Assembly (NCBI GenBank): GCA_030683195.1
Contig: JAUXQA010000368.1
Location: forward strand, 1 to 11,599
Reading direction: 5' to 3'
Source: Rhodoferax sp.
Lineage (GTDB): Bacteria; Pseudomonadota; Gammaproteobacteria; Burkholderiales; Burkholderiaceae_C
DNA: 11,599 nucleotides
The position numbers and the translations under genes are program-made. The notes under the pieces are model-generated. The model was not told the origin of the DNA, did no database searches, and saw only the letters and a program-made list of their open reading frames with translations. Of the stretch, positions 1-7,592 are shown in pieces. Numbering within the stretch: the first letter of the stretch is position 1; every line of letters begins with the position of its first letter.

Positions 1-2
1 AG

Positions 3-1238
3 GCGGCCCAGGTAGCCAAGGTCAAGCGCTATGAGTCCGGCGTCTTGCGTGATCCGGTCGTGATTACCCCCAATCACACGGTTCGGCAGGTCATGAGTCT
101 GTCTGAGCAGTTGGGTGTGTCCGGCTTTCCGGTGTGTGATGGCGGCAAGGTGGTTGGTTTGGTCACGGGGCGGGATTTGCGTTTTGAGACTCGCCTGGAC
201 TTGCCGGTGAGTCACATCATGACTCCGCGCGACAAGCTGGTGACCGTGCCCGACGGCACCACGCTGGCGCAGGCCAAAGTGCTTTTGAATCAGTACAAGA
301 TCGAGCGTTTGCTGGTAGTAAATGATGCCTTTGAGCTCAAGGGCTTGATTACTGTCAAGGACATCACCAAACAAACCAGCTTTCCAAATGCGGCGCGTGA
401 CGCCCAGGGCAAGTTGCGCGTGGGTGCGGCCGTCGGGGTGGGCGAGGGGACTGAAGAGCGCGTCGAGGCGCTGGTTCGCGCCGGCGTTGATGCCATCGTG
501 GTGGACACTGCACATGGCCACAGCAAGGGTGTCATTGAGCGCGTGCGCTGGGTAAAACAAAACTACCCGCATGTGGACGTGATTGGCGGCAACATTGCCA
601 CGGGCGCGGCCGCATTGGCCTTGGCTGAGGCCGGAGCCGATGCCGTCAAGGTCGGGATTGGCCCCGGCTCCATCTGCACAACCCGCATCGTCGCCGGTGT
701 AGGTGTGCCCCAGATCATGGCCATCGACAGTGTGGCTACGGCACTCAGGGGCAGCGGCATTCCGTTGATCGCCGATGGCGGCATTCGGTACAGCGGCGAC
801 ATCGCCAAGGCTTTGGCAGCAGGTGCCAGCACGGTGATGATGGGCGGGATGTTTGCCGGCACAGAAGAAGCGCCAGGCGAAGTCATTTTGTTCCAGGGTC
901 GCAGTTACAAGAGTTACCGCGGCATGGGCAGCATTGGCGCCATGCAGCAGGGAAGTGCAGACCGTTACTTCCAGGAATCCACCACCGGCAACCCCAATGC
1001 GGACAAGCTCGTGCCCGAGGGCATTGAAGGCCGAGTGCCCTACAAAGGTTCCATGGTTGCCATCGTCTACCAAATGGCGGGTGGCGTGCGGGCCAGCATG
1101 GGCTACTGCGGTTGCGCCACGATCCCGGACATGCAGGACCAGGCCGAGTTTGTGGAAATCACGACCGCCGGTATCCGCGAAAGCCACGTGCACGATGTGC
1201 AGATCACCAAAGAAGCACCGAACTACCGGGCCGAATAA
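3..1238 (+). CDS. guaB: IMP dehydrogenase, 5' end outside window
   Basis: Oxidises IMP to XMP with NAD+, the first committed step of GMP synthesis, in the cytosol. The frame is open from position 3; the TTG at 45 is internal, so about 80 N-terminal residues lie upstream of the window. The 411 visible residues start inside the tandem CBS regulatory insert (roughly residues 10-125, including the stretch ERLLVVND and LITVKDITK). The TIM-barrel catalytic domain resumes after that. The active-site loop GPGSICTTR carries the catalytic cysteine (codon 675-677), and the mobile flap shows EGIEGRVPYKG with its Arg-Tyr pair. The C-terminal MGYCGCATI is also typical. The stop overlaps the guaA start by one base (TAATG), indicating an operon and translational coupling. 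Identity is essentially certain from motif order; only the true start cannot be seen. Confidence 0.97.
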   Translation, partial: AAQVAKVKRYESGVLRDPVVITPNHTVRQVMSLSEQLGVSGFPVCDGGKVVGLVTGRDLRFETRLDLPVSHIMTPRDKLVTVPDGTTLAQAKVLLNQYKIERLLVVNDAFELKGLITVKDITKQTSFPNAARDAQGKLRVGAAVGVGEGTEERVEALVRAGVDAIVVDTAHGHSKGVIERVRWVKQNYPHVDVIGGNIATGAAALALAEAGADAVKVGIGPGSICTTRIVAGVGVPQIMAIDSVATALRGSGIPLIADGGIRYSGDIAKALAAGASTVMMGGMFAGTEEAPGEVILFQGRSYKSYRGMGSIGAMQQGSADRYFQESTTGNPNADKLVPEGIEGRVPYKGSMVAIVYQMAGGVRASMGYCGCATIPDMQDQAEFVEITTAGIRESHVHDVQITKEAPNYRAE

Positions 1239-2848
1239 TGCACCAGAAAATCCTGATTCTCGACTTTGGTTCCCAAGTCACCCAACTCATCGCCCGGCGC
1301 ATTCGGGAAGCCCACGTGTTTTGCGAGGTTCATCCCTGCGATGTGACAGACGATTGGGTGCGAGCTTACGCCCGGGATGGCAGCCTTAAGGGCATTATCC
1401 TGTCGGGCAGTCACGCCAGTGTGTACGAAGAAACGACCGACAAGGCGCCCCAAGTCGTGTTTGAGCTCGGTGTGCCCGTGTTGGGCATTTGTTATGGCAT
1501 GCAAACCATGGCGCATCAACTTGGTGGCGTTGTTCAAGGGGGTCACAAACGTGAGTTCGGCCATGCGGATGTGCGTGCGCATGGACATACCCAGCTCCTG
1601 GACGGTATTCAGGATTACGCCACGCCCATGGGGCACGGGATGCTACAGGTGTGGATGAGCCACGGCGATAAGGTGACAGAACTGCCGCACGGGTTCAAAC
1701 TGATGGCCAGCACCGACAGCTGCCCGATTGCCGGCATGGCGGACGAAGAGCGCCGTTTCTATGGCGTGCAATTTCACCCCGAAGTGACGCACACCAAGCG
1801 CGGTGCGGCGATCCTGGAGCGATTTGTGCTGGATATCTGCGGCACACGGGCCGACTGGATCATGGGCGACTACATCTCTGAGGCGGTTGAGAAAATCCGC
1901 GCGCAAGTGGGCACGGAAGAAGTGATTCTGGGGCTGTCGGGCGGTGTCGACTCGTCCGTGGCCGCTGCGTTGATTCACCGCGCGATTGGGGATCAGTTGA
2001 CCTGCGTCTTTGTGGATCATGGCTTGCTGCGCCTGAATGAAGGCGATATGGTCATGGAGATGTTTGTTGGCAAGCTCCACGCCAAGGTGGTGAGGGTGGA
2101 TGCGGCTGACCAATTCCTGGGTCATCTGAAGGGCGTGAGCGAGCCGGAAGCCAAGCGAAAAATCATTGGTCGCGAGTTTGTTGAGGTGTTCAAAAGCGAA
2201 GCGGGAAAGCTTAAAAATGACCAGTCCCGCCATGTGGCATGGCTCGCCCAAGGCACGATTTACCCTGACGTGATTGAGTCAGGCGGCGCCAAGACCAAGA
2301 AAGCTGTCGTGATCAAGAGCCACCACAACGTGGGTGGCTTGCCAGAGCAGTTGGGCCTGAAGTTGCTGGAGCCACTGCGCGAACTCTTTAAAGACGAAGT
2401 GCGTGAGTTGGGCGTGGCCTTGGGCTTGCCTTACCACATGGTCTACCGCCATCCGTTTCCCGGACCCGGTCTGGGCGTGCGGATTCTGGGTGAAGTCAAA
2501 AAAGAGTACGCCGACTTGCTGCGCCAGGCTGACGCTATTTTCATCGAAGAACTGCGCAATTTCATCGACCCAGAGAGCGGCAAGAGCTGGTACGACTTGA
2601 CCAGCCAGGCTTTCACCGTCTTTTTGCCTGTGAAAAGTGTGGGTGTGATGGGCGATGGCCGCACTTATGATTACGTGGTGGCCTTGCGGGCGGTACAAAC
2701 CAGCGATTTCATGACCGCTGACTGGGCCGAATTGCCGTATGCGCTGCTCAAAAAAGTGTCAAGTCGCATCATTAACGAAGTGCGCGGTATCAACCGCGTG
2801 ACCTACGATGTCAGCAGCAAGCCTCCTGCCACGATTGAGTGGGAGTAG
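1238..2848 (+). CDS. guaA: GMP synthase (glutamine-hydrolysing)
   Basis: Aminates XMP to GMP using glutamine and ATP, completing the pathway begun by guaB. The ATG at 1238 overlaps the guaB stop and gives 536 residues, close to the usual length of about 525. The N-terminal class I glutamine amidotransferase domain shows the nucleophile Cys85 in GICYGMQTM and the His180/Glu182 pair in QFHPEV. The ATP pyrophosphatase domain starts near residue 205 and has the PP-loop SGGVDSS at 234-240. The C-terminal dimerisation domain ends in the family-typical KPPATIEWE. An upstream in-frame extension to 1112 lies entirely inside guaB and is rejected. No terminator is evident after the gene, so transcription probably continues into tadA 50 bp downstream. 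Confidence 0.98.
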   Translation: MHQKILILDFGSQVTQLIARRIREAHVFCEVHPCDVTDDWVRAYARDGSLKGIILSGSHASVYEETTDKAPQVVFELGVPVLGICYGMQTMAHQLGGVVQGGHKREFGHADVRAHGHTQLLDGIQDYATPMGHGMLQVWMSHGDKVTELPHGFKLMASTDSCPIAGMADEERRFYGVQFHPEVTHTKRGAAILERFVLDICGTRADWIMGDYISEAVEKIRAQVGTEEVILGLSGGVDSSVAAALIHRAIGDQLTCVFVDHGLLRLNEGDMVMEMFVGKLHAKVVRVDAADQFLGHLKGVSEPEAKRKIIGREFVEVFKSEAGKLKNDQSRHVAWLAQGTIYPDVIESGGAKTKKAVVIKSHHNVGGLPEQLGLKLLEPLRELFKDEVRELGVALGLPYHMVYRHPFPGPGLGVRILGEVKKEYADLLRQADAIFIEELRNFIDPESGKSWYDLTSQAFTVFLPVKSVGVMGDGRTYDYVVALRAVQTSDFMTADWAELPYALLKKVSSRIINEVRGINRVTYDVSSKPPATIEWE

Positions 2849-2898
2849 TCGCAGCGCAGTCCACGCGGCCGCCAAGTCACTGATCGGTAGTCTAGCCC

Positions 2899-3984
2899 GT
2901 GAGTGACTCAGCGTTCATGGCGCTGGCCTTGGAACAGGCCCAGCTTGCGAGGGCAGCCAATGAGGTGCCCGTGGGTGCCGTGATGGTCAGAAACGGTGAG
3001 GTCATTGCCACAGGGCGCAACGTTCCCATTGGCGGGACAGATCCCACCGGCCACGCCGAAATTGTCGCTCTGCGGGCTGCAGCACTGAAACTAGGTAACT
3101 ACCGCCTGGATGATTGCGAACTTTTTGTCACATTGGAGCCTTGCGCCATGTGTGCGGGCGCCATGCTGCATGCGCGCCTCAAGCGTGTTGTCTTTGGCGC
3201 ACACGATCACAAGACGGGTGCGGCAGGATCTGTGCTGGACTTGTTCTCCAATCCAAAAATAAATCATCACACACAAGTGCAAGGTGAGGTTTTGGCTGAT
3301 GAGTGCGCTGAACTGCTGCAATCCTTCTTCAAAGATCGGCGCGAGGAACGTCGCTCAAATCACGAGCCCACCCGTGAAGACGCCCTACGACCTCATGATG
3401 CACACTTTTTATCATTGTCTGATTACGCTTGGTCGCCTCACTATGTGAGTGATTTGCCTGCACTTGCTGGCCTGCGCATGCACTATCTGGATGAAGGTGC
3501 GATCACAGCCCCTTTGACCTACCTATGCCTTCACGGCCGCAACAACTGGAGTTACGTCTACCGGAAAATGATTCCAGTGCTGCTGTCGGATGGGAGTCGG
3601 GTCGTGGTGCCGGATCTGGTTGGCTTTGGCAAAAGTGACAAACCCAAGAAGGAGCGCATCCACAACCTGGCTTGGCACCAACAGTTGCTGCTTGAGTTTA
3701 TCGAAAGGTTGGGCTTGGAGAGTATTGTTCTGCTCGTAGAGGAGGGCAACCAGGCACTGGGGAACGCCTTGATTCAGGCCGATACTGAACGTTTTATAGC
3801 GTTGCGGGTCGTGGAATCCGCCCAACTGGGTGCAATGACCACCCGCGCTGAGCAAGCGTCGTTTCCAGATCGCGGGCACCGTGCGGCGCTGCGGGCGTTT
3901 GCCACGATGATGACCGACGCCGCACAACCTGCAGCTGCCAACAACCCGGTAAGTGCCCGACCAGTGGACTCCGCCCCTCATTAA
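2899..3984 (+). CDS. tadA: tRNA adenosine(34) deaminase fused to a degenerate alpha/beta-hydrolase tail
   Basis: Residues 1-150 are TadA, which converts adenosine 34 of tRNA-Arg(ACG) to inosine. The zinc and proton-shuttle signature is complete: His52-Ala-Glu54 and Pro81-Cys82-x-x-Cys85. The start is GTG at 2899, which places EVPVGAV at the usual distance from the N-terminus. Normal TadA ends near residue 150-165, but this protein continues to 361 residues. Residues 170-295 resemble the N-terminal half of haloalkane dehalogenases: HYLDEG, LHGRNNWSYVYRKMIP and DLVGFGKSDKP. At the nucleophile elbow, where a dehalogenase has VQDWGG, this protein has VEEGNQ. It also stops before a cap domain or catalytic His could occur, so the tail is probably non-enzymatic. 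It sits two bases before ldcA, in the same run as guaA. A frameshift joining two genes cannot be excluded. Confidence 0.93.
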   Translation: MSDSAFMALALEQAQLARAANEVPVGAVMVRNGEVIATGRNVPIGGTDPTGHAEIVALRAAALKLGNYRLDDCELFVTLEPCAMCAGAMLHARLKRVVFGAHDHKTGAAGSVLDLFSNPKINHHTQVQGEVLADECAELLQSFFKDRREERRSNHEPTREDALRPHDAHFLSLSDYAWSPHYVSDLPALAGLRMHYLDEGAITAPLTYLCLHGRNNWSYVYRKMIPVLLSDGSRVVVPDLVGFGKSDKPKKERIHNLAWHQQLLLEFIERLGLESIVLLVEEGNQALGNALIQADTERFIALRVVESAQLGAMTTRAEQASFPDRGHRAALRAFATMMTDAAQPAAANNPVSARPVDSAPH

Positions 3985-3986
3985 TT

Positions 3987-4991
3987 ATGAAAAAACGCAT
4001 CTACATTTATTCCCCTTCTGGCGCAGTACGCGACAAGGCTGCTTTTAAACGGGGCATCACTCGACTTGAGACCCTGGGGCATGACGTTGAAGTTGACGAA
4101 GCAGCCCTGTCCAGTCATCTGCGTTTTGCGGGTGACGACGAAACCCGCTTGGCCGCCATTCACCGTGCCTGCGCCAGTGGCGCTGATGTGGCCCTGATCT
4201 CTCGGGGCGGTTATGGCCTCACCCGGATATTGCCTGGCATCAAGTACAAAACCGTAGCCAAGGCAATCGATAAAGGCACCCAATTTGTGGGCATCAGCGA
4301 CTTCACTGCGTTTCAAAGTGCCGTGCTGGCTCAAAGTGGCAGTGTGACTTGGGCTGGACCAGCCTTGTGTGAGGGGTTCGGGGTTGGTGGCAAGCCGGAC
4401 ATGACCGACGGCAACGGCTATGGCGAAGTGCCGGTGCCGGACGACATCATGGAGGCCTGTTTTGACGACTTTCTATCTGGTCAAGGGGAAGGAGCTGGAT
4501 GGCGTGTCAACAAGCTGGCTAATCAAAAAATAATTGATTTGATAGCTGTTGACCCAATAGATACGCCGGCTAGAGTTGATTTAGATATAAAAAACTCTGT
4601 TCTTTGGGGTGGAAATCTGACCGTACTGACATCCTTGCTGGGAACCCCTTATTTTCCGAGCATCAAAGGGGGTCTCTTGTTTCTGGAGGATGTTGGAGAG
4701 CACCCTTACAGGATTGAGCGCATGCTCACCCAGCTGTTGCATTCCGGTGTTTTGGCCCGTCAAAAGGCCGTGATTTTGGGGCAATTTACGGAGTTCAAAT
4801 TGGTTCCCCACGATCGGGGCTTCAAATTGGAGAGTGTCGTCAACTGGTTGCGCCAACAAATCAAAATACCCGTTTTGACCAACCTGCCCTATGGGCATGT
4901 TGCAACCAAAGTGTTGCTCCCCGTGGGTGCCAAAACAGACCTGATACTGGAAGGGCGAGATGCTTTGCTCTTCTGGGGCGACGCGCACTGA
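3987..4991 (+). CDS. ldcA: LD-carboxypeptidase (peptidase family S66)
   Basis: A cytosolic murein-recycling enzyme that removes the terminal D-Ala from tetrapeptides; MccF-type immunity proteins share the fold. The 334 residues contain the S66 catalytic triad in family context: Ser104 in GISDFTAF, Glu234 in LFLEDVGEHPYRIERM and His304 in LPYGHVATK. SRGGYGLTRIL near residue 72 and LWGGNLTVLTSLLGTPY near 206 are also typical. The start is the ATG two bases after the tadA stop, which implies co-transcription. The region 4521-4595, between Ser and Glu, is strikingly AT-rich and encodes an extra stretch of about 25 residues that I read as an in-frame repeat insertion (listed separately). The triad remains intact, so the enzyme is probably active. 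No signal peptide is seen, as expected for LdcA. Confidence 0.93.
   Translation: MKKRIYIYSPSGAVRDKAAFKRGITRLETLGHDVEVDEAALSSHLRFAGDDETRLAAIHRACASGADVALISRGGYGLTRILPGIKYKTVAKAIDKGTQFVGISDFTAFQSAVLAQSGSVTWAGPALCEGFGVGGKPDMTDGNGYGEVPVPDDIMEACFDDFLSGQGEGAGWRVNKLANQKIIDLIAVDPIDTPARVDLDIKNSVLWGGNLTVLTSLLGTPYFPSIKGGLLFLEDVGEHPYRIERMLTQLLHSGVLARQKAVILGQFTEFKLVPHDRGFKLESVVNWLRQQIKIPVLTNLPYGHVATKVLLPVGAKTDLILEGRDALLFWGDAH
4521..4595 (+). repeat. AT-rich short repeat inserted in frame in ldcA
   Basis: This 75-base block is much richer in A and T than the flanking coding sequence. It carries an imperfect palindrome: GATAGCTG at 4541-4548 and GGCTAGAG at 4568-4575, with TAGC pairing to GCTA. Short dispersed repeats with this GATAGCTG...GGCTAGAG layout are, from memory, common between genes in Comamonadaceae. 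Here the element is read through as residues 179-203 of LdcA without a stop. Its match to a named repeat family is recollection, not a search. Confidence 0.55.
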
Positions 4992-5044
4992 CGTCACTAA
5001 TTGCCCTAAACTGTGTTTCACTTCAAGAAACGGACTAACCGGGA

Positions 5045-5959
5045 ATGAGTCTGCAGACTACCGTCGTATTTACCGATCTCTTTGGGAGCACGCGTGTCTT
5101 TGAAGCTTTAGGCAACGTCAAGGCAACGCAGGCAGTCACCCAGATCACGACCTGGATCACCAAAATCGTGGAGCTCCATGGTGGGCGCGTCGTCAAAACG
5201 CTGGGCGATGGTGTGCTTTCCCTGTTTGACAACAACCGTGCGGCGATTGATGCGGTGGTCGCCTTGCAACGTCACCACAAAAAAAACATGATGCTGATGC
5301 CGTTGGGCAGTCGTCTACCTATTCGCATAGGCGTGGCCAGTGGTGCTGTTGAAATAGTCGATGGGGATTGCTATGGTGATGCGGTGAATGTGGCCGCCCG
5401 GCTGAGTGATTTGTCCGGGCCACAGCAAATTTGGGTCAATGGGGCTGCACTGGCAGGCGCCCTTGAAGAAGACAGCATTCGTTTTCGCCAACTGGGCCCC
5501 ATTCACATTCGGGGTCGAGCCGAGCCGTGCACGGTGTTTCAGGTCGATTGGCAAGAGGATGTGGCTTCAGATTTTCTGACCATGCATGCCGAGCTTGATC
5601 CCTCGTTTGAGACCGGCAAGAAAGACATCTTGGGCGGTGAGATTGAACTGAGTATGCTGGACACCCGGAAATTGTTTCGTTCATTTGAGTTGCCGATCCA
5701 CATCGGGCGCGTTCGCCAAGCGGAGTTTTGTGTCGTTGACCCTCGCGTTTCCCGAACTCACGCCCGGGTGGACTGGCGAAAGGGCAGTGTAATTCTGGTC
5801 GACCTGAGTTCCTACGGTTGCTGGGTCCGGTTTTCAGGGGGGGGGGCCGACCTGCTGCTGCGGCGAGACGAATGTGTTTTGCATGGTCGAGGAGAAATTG
5901 CGCTGGGTTCCTCATTTGCCGACCTGAGTGCGCCGATCGTGTCATTCTCCGTATCCTGA
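5045..5959 (+). CDS. class III adenylate cyclase-like protein with C-terminal FHA domain
   Basis: Residues 3-170 form a class III cyclase homology domain. Both metal-binding aspartates are present (Asp11 in FTDLFGST, Asp55 in LGDGV). Lys51 and Asp112 are in the positions that select adenine, and Asn115 and Arg119 of NVAARL are the transition-state residues. I therefore predict ATP to cAMP conversion by a homodimer. Residues 200-295 are an FHA domain with Gly221-Arg222 and SRTHA (Ser236, His239), which normally binds phosphothreonine. No membrane segment or signal peptide is seen, so it is cytosolic. The fusion suggests cyclase output or partner choice governed by a Ser/Thr kinase, which is inference. 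The gene starts 53 bp after ldcA at an ATG with only a weak ribosome site. A run of ten G at 5837-5846 interrupts the FHA part. It ends 5 bp before the convergent integrase stop. Confidence 0.88.
   Translation: MSLQTTVVFTDLFGSTRVFEALGNVKATQAVTQITTWITKIVELHGGRVVKTLGDGVLSLFDNNRAAIDAVVALQRHHKKNMMLMPLGSRLPIRIGVASGAVEIVDGDCYGDAVNVAARLSDLSGPQQIWVNGAALAGALEEDSIRFRQLGPIHIRGRAEPCTVFQVDWQEDVASDFLTMHAELDPSFETGKKDILGGEIELSMLDTRKLFRSFELPIHIGRVRQAEFCVVDPRVSRTHARVDWRKGSVILVDLSSYGCWVRFSGGGADLLLRRDECVLHGRGEIALGSSFADLSAPIVSFSVS
5837..5846 (+). repeat. ten-G homopolymer inside the FHA coding region
   Basis: Ten consecutive G bases encode the Gly-Gly-Gly part of FSGGGAD in the cyclase-FHA protein. Tracts of this length are prone to slippage, either in the cell or during sequencing. 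A change of one base would shift the frame after about residue 265 and destroy the end of the FHA domain while leaving the cyclase domain intact. Confidence 0.8.
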
Positions 5960-5964
5960 CGCTT

Positions 5965-6822
5965 TTATTCAAAAAGTCGGGCTGCTCGACTGAGCAGCGT
6001 GCTTTCAGAACGGAAATAGCCCAACACCGTGGCGACACTGTGATGGCCCGTCAGCCCCATGGTGTCAGCCAAAGGTACGTTTTGGCGGCCAGCCTCGGTC
6101 ACAAACCCTGATCGCAACGAGTGAGCTGAAAAATCACCCTCGATACCTGCCAGTGCGCAGCGTTCCTTGACGATGCTGCGCACGGCCGCCGGCGACAGTG
6201 CTTCGCCCAGATGGCCACCCTTGCGAATTCGCCTGAAGATGGAGCCTGTGGTGATGCCACTGATTTGCAGCCACTCCTGCAGTGCAATGCCTGCGGCACC
6301 CAGTACCGGTTTTATATTTTCTGGGTGCTCCACTCCGGACTGGTTGGTCTTGGAATAAAGCAGGGTGTAGGCAAATTCTGTTGCGTTCACCCGTTTAAGA
6401 AATTGCATGTCTGCGCTCGTCACCTCTGAGCGGCGGCGTCCGCCACTCGCCCAGGCAAACAGCAATAGTGCGCGGTCTCGTTTGCCTCGCAAAGATTCAT
6501 CGCAGGTGGCCAAAATGGCCTGCAGTGGATCCTTTGTAAGCGCATCTTTCTTTTGAGATCGGACGCCACGCTTGGCGTAGGCCTTGCGAGTGCGGGACAA
6601 AAGCTCACGCACTTTGGGGTCGTGACAAGGATTTTTCAGCTGCTGTAACTGATGTGCCTTGGAAAGCACAGCGATTCTGTGAACCAGCGTGTTGTGTGCC
6701 ATCGCACCGAGCTTGCCCTTGTAGCCGCCACGAACCAGCATCTGGTCGATCTCTGGCGGTAACTCCGACACCAGGCCTTTGGGGGTGATGCGTTCTGCAT
6801 GGTCGACGATGAACTGCAGTAC
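5965..6822 (-). pseudogene. tyrosine recombinase (phage-type integrase), N-terminus truncated
   Basis: A site-specific recombinase that cuts and rejoins DNA through a tyrosine. Counting from the first possible codon of the frame (TTG at 6951), the catalytic set is complete: Arg173 in SGGRRRSEV, Lys201 in YSKTNQ, His277-x-x-Arg280 in SAHSLRSGF, His303 in LTGHHS and Tyr312 in VLGYFR. Plausible core-binding sequence begins only at residue 44 (VLQFIVDHAERITPKG, codon at 6822). The 43 residues before it read as nonsense and are antisense to a credible rightward gene. The gene therefore seems to have lost about 40-60 N-terminal residues at a junction near 6822. A shorter protein from an internal start is possible but would lack part of the DNA-binding arm. 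A 7-bp hairpin (5981-5998) followed on the minus strand by a T run overlaps its 3' end and may act as a terminator. Confidence 0.8.
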
Positions 6823-6846
6823 GCAAGCAGTAGCTACGGCAAGCAG
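6823..6846. other. junction with 8-bp direct repeat between integrase and phage-like genes
   Basis: Credible integrase coding ends at about 6822 and credible rightward coding begins by about 6835, so both genes appear broken here. The 8-mer GCAAGCAG occurs at 6823-6830 and again at 6839-6846, on either side of the presumed join. It could be a recombination footprint, but an 8-mer this close together may also be chance. Confidence 0.4.
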
Positions 6847-7029
6847 GTAACCGCGTTGACTGCAACCATTGCGGACCTGAATGCCGCGCTGGCTTTGCTG
6901 CCTGCGGTCACCCCGGGCGAGATTGCCTACAAAGCAGAAAAGACACTGCAAAAAACCACGGTGGAAGCGAACAAGGCTTATTTGTCCGCTGAGATTGTGC
7001 GCCTGACTGCTTTGCTGCCCGCGCCCTAA
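6829..7029 (+). CDS. 3' part of an unrecognised phage-like gene
   Basis: The frame runs in from the junction; the ATG at 6799 lies in antisense integrase sequence and is not a believable start. The sequence from about residue SYGKQVTAL onwards is Ala/Leu-rich and looks like two helices separated by LLPAVTPGEIAYKA, ending in TALLPAP. I do not recognise a family. Its stop is 2 bp before the M15 peptidase start, so it belongs to the same rightward operon. Its missing N-terminal part may lie at the other end of the element. Confidence 0.5.
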   Translation, partial: SSYGKQVTALTATIADLNAALALLPAVTPGEIAYKAEKTLQKTTVEANKAYLSAEIVRLTALLPAP

Positions 7030-7031
7030 TC

Positions 7032-7418
7032 ATGGCGTCGAGGTCGCTACTTGACCTGAGCCCCGCAACCCGTGCCCGGATGCTTGATTTTCAAGAACGG
7101 GCAGGAGCTGCGGGGCTCTTTCTTTTGGTCACTTGCACGCTGCGCACGGCACAAGAGCAGGCGGCGCTATACGCGCAAGGGCGAACGGCGCCGGGGCGCG
7201 TGGTCACATGGGCCAAGCCGGGCCAGTCACTGCATGAAACCGGGCAAGCCGTGGACGTGGTGCCCATGCGCGGCGGTGTCTGTGTCTGGGGGACCACGGG
7301 CGCGGATCTGGATTTATGGCGCCAAGTGGGCGCACTGGGAGAGGCTGCGGGCTTGGAATGGGGCGGACGGTGGCCCGCCAAGATTCGGGACTATCCGCAT
7401 TTTCAATTCAAGGGGTAA
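7032..7418 (+). CDS. M15-family peptidase, phage endolysin type
   Basis: A zinc metallopeptidase of the VanY / L-alanyl-D-glutamate endopeptidase group, which cleaves peptidoglycan peptides. The 128 residues are a single M15 domain: the zinc ligands His68 and Asp75 occur in SLHETGQAVDVVP, and the third, His123, in DYPHFQF. GLEWGGRW just before it is also characteristic. No signal peptide or membrane segment is visible, so it would need a holin or a virion to reach the wall. The gene starts 2 bp after the preceding stop without a clear ribosome site, suggesting coupled translation. The two small membrane-protein genes directly downstream fit a lysis cassette. A role as a virion-associated entry enzyme is an alternative. 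Confidence 0.88.
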   Translation: MASRSLLDLSPATRARMLDFQERAGAAGLFLLVTCTLRTAQEQAALYAQGRTAPGRVVTWAKPGQSLHETGQAVDVVPMRGGVCVWGTTGADLDLWRQVGALGEAAGLEWGGRWPAKIRDYPHFQFKG

Positions 7419-7421
7419 ACA

Positions 7422-7592
7422 ATGCGAAAAATTATTGAGCGGGCGCGGGAACCGTCCACATGGGCCGGTGTGGCTGCGCTGGTGGAAGGCCTTAAATTTA
7501 TTTTCCCTGCCCACGCGGCGGCGCTGGTGGGCGTTCAAGCGTTACTAGGCGGGCTGGCGGTCATCCTGCGCGAATCTGGCGGGGTGAAATGA
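7422..7592 (+). CDS. small membrane protein, holin-like
   Basis: Encodes 56 residues starting MRKIIERAREPSTWAG and ending LRESGGVK. An AGGGG ribosome site lies just upstream at 7411-7415, overlapping the end of the peptidase gene. Two hydrophobic stretches (about residues 14-30 and 32-49) are separated by only a few residues. The N-terminal REPSTWAG pattern followed by a small hydrophobic protein is, from memory, common beside phage endolysin genes. That context, 3 bp after the M15 peptidase stop, points to a holin or another lysis-associated membrane protein. Its stop overlaps the next start (ATGA). Confidence 0.68.
   Translation: MRKIIERAREPSTWAGVAALVEGLKFIFPAHAAALVGVQALLGGLAVILRESGGVK

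Noticed and set aside
1112..1237. Upstream extension of guaA
   Set aside because: Lies wholly within guaB, and the ATG at 1238 gives the normal GuaA N-terminus.
2849..2898. Possible RNA gene between guaA and tadA
   Set aside because: Only 50 bp, no cloverleaf or terminator-like structure.
4989..4996. TGACGTCA palindrome after ldcA
   Set aside because: Includes the ldcA stop codon; a single 8-bp palindrome without a known bacterial regulator is most likely chance, despite resembling a eukaryotic cAMP element.
6823..6951. N-terminal extension of the integrase to the TTG at 6951
   Set aside because: The 43 residues are Cys/Arg/Gln-rich with no integrase character and are antisense to a better rightward gene.
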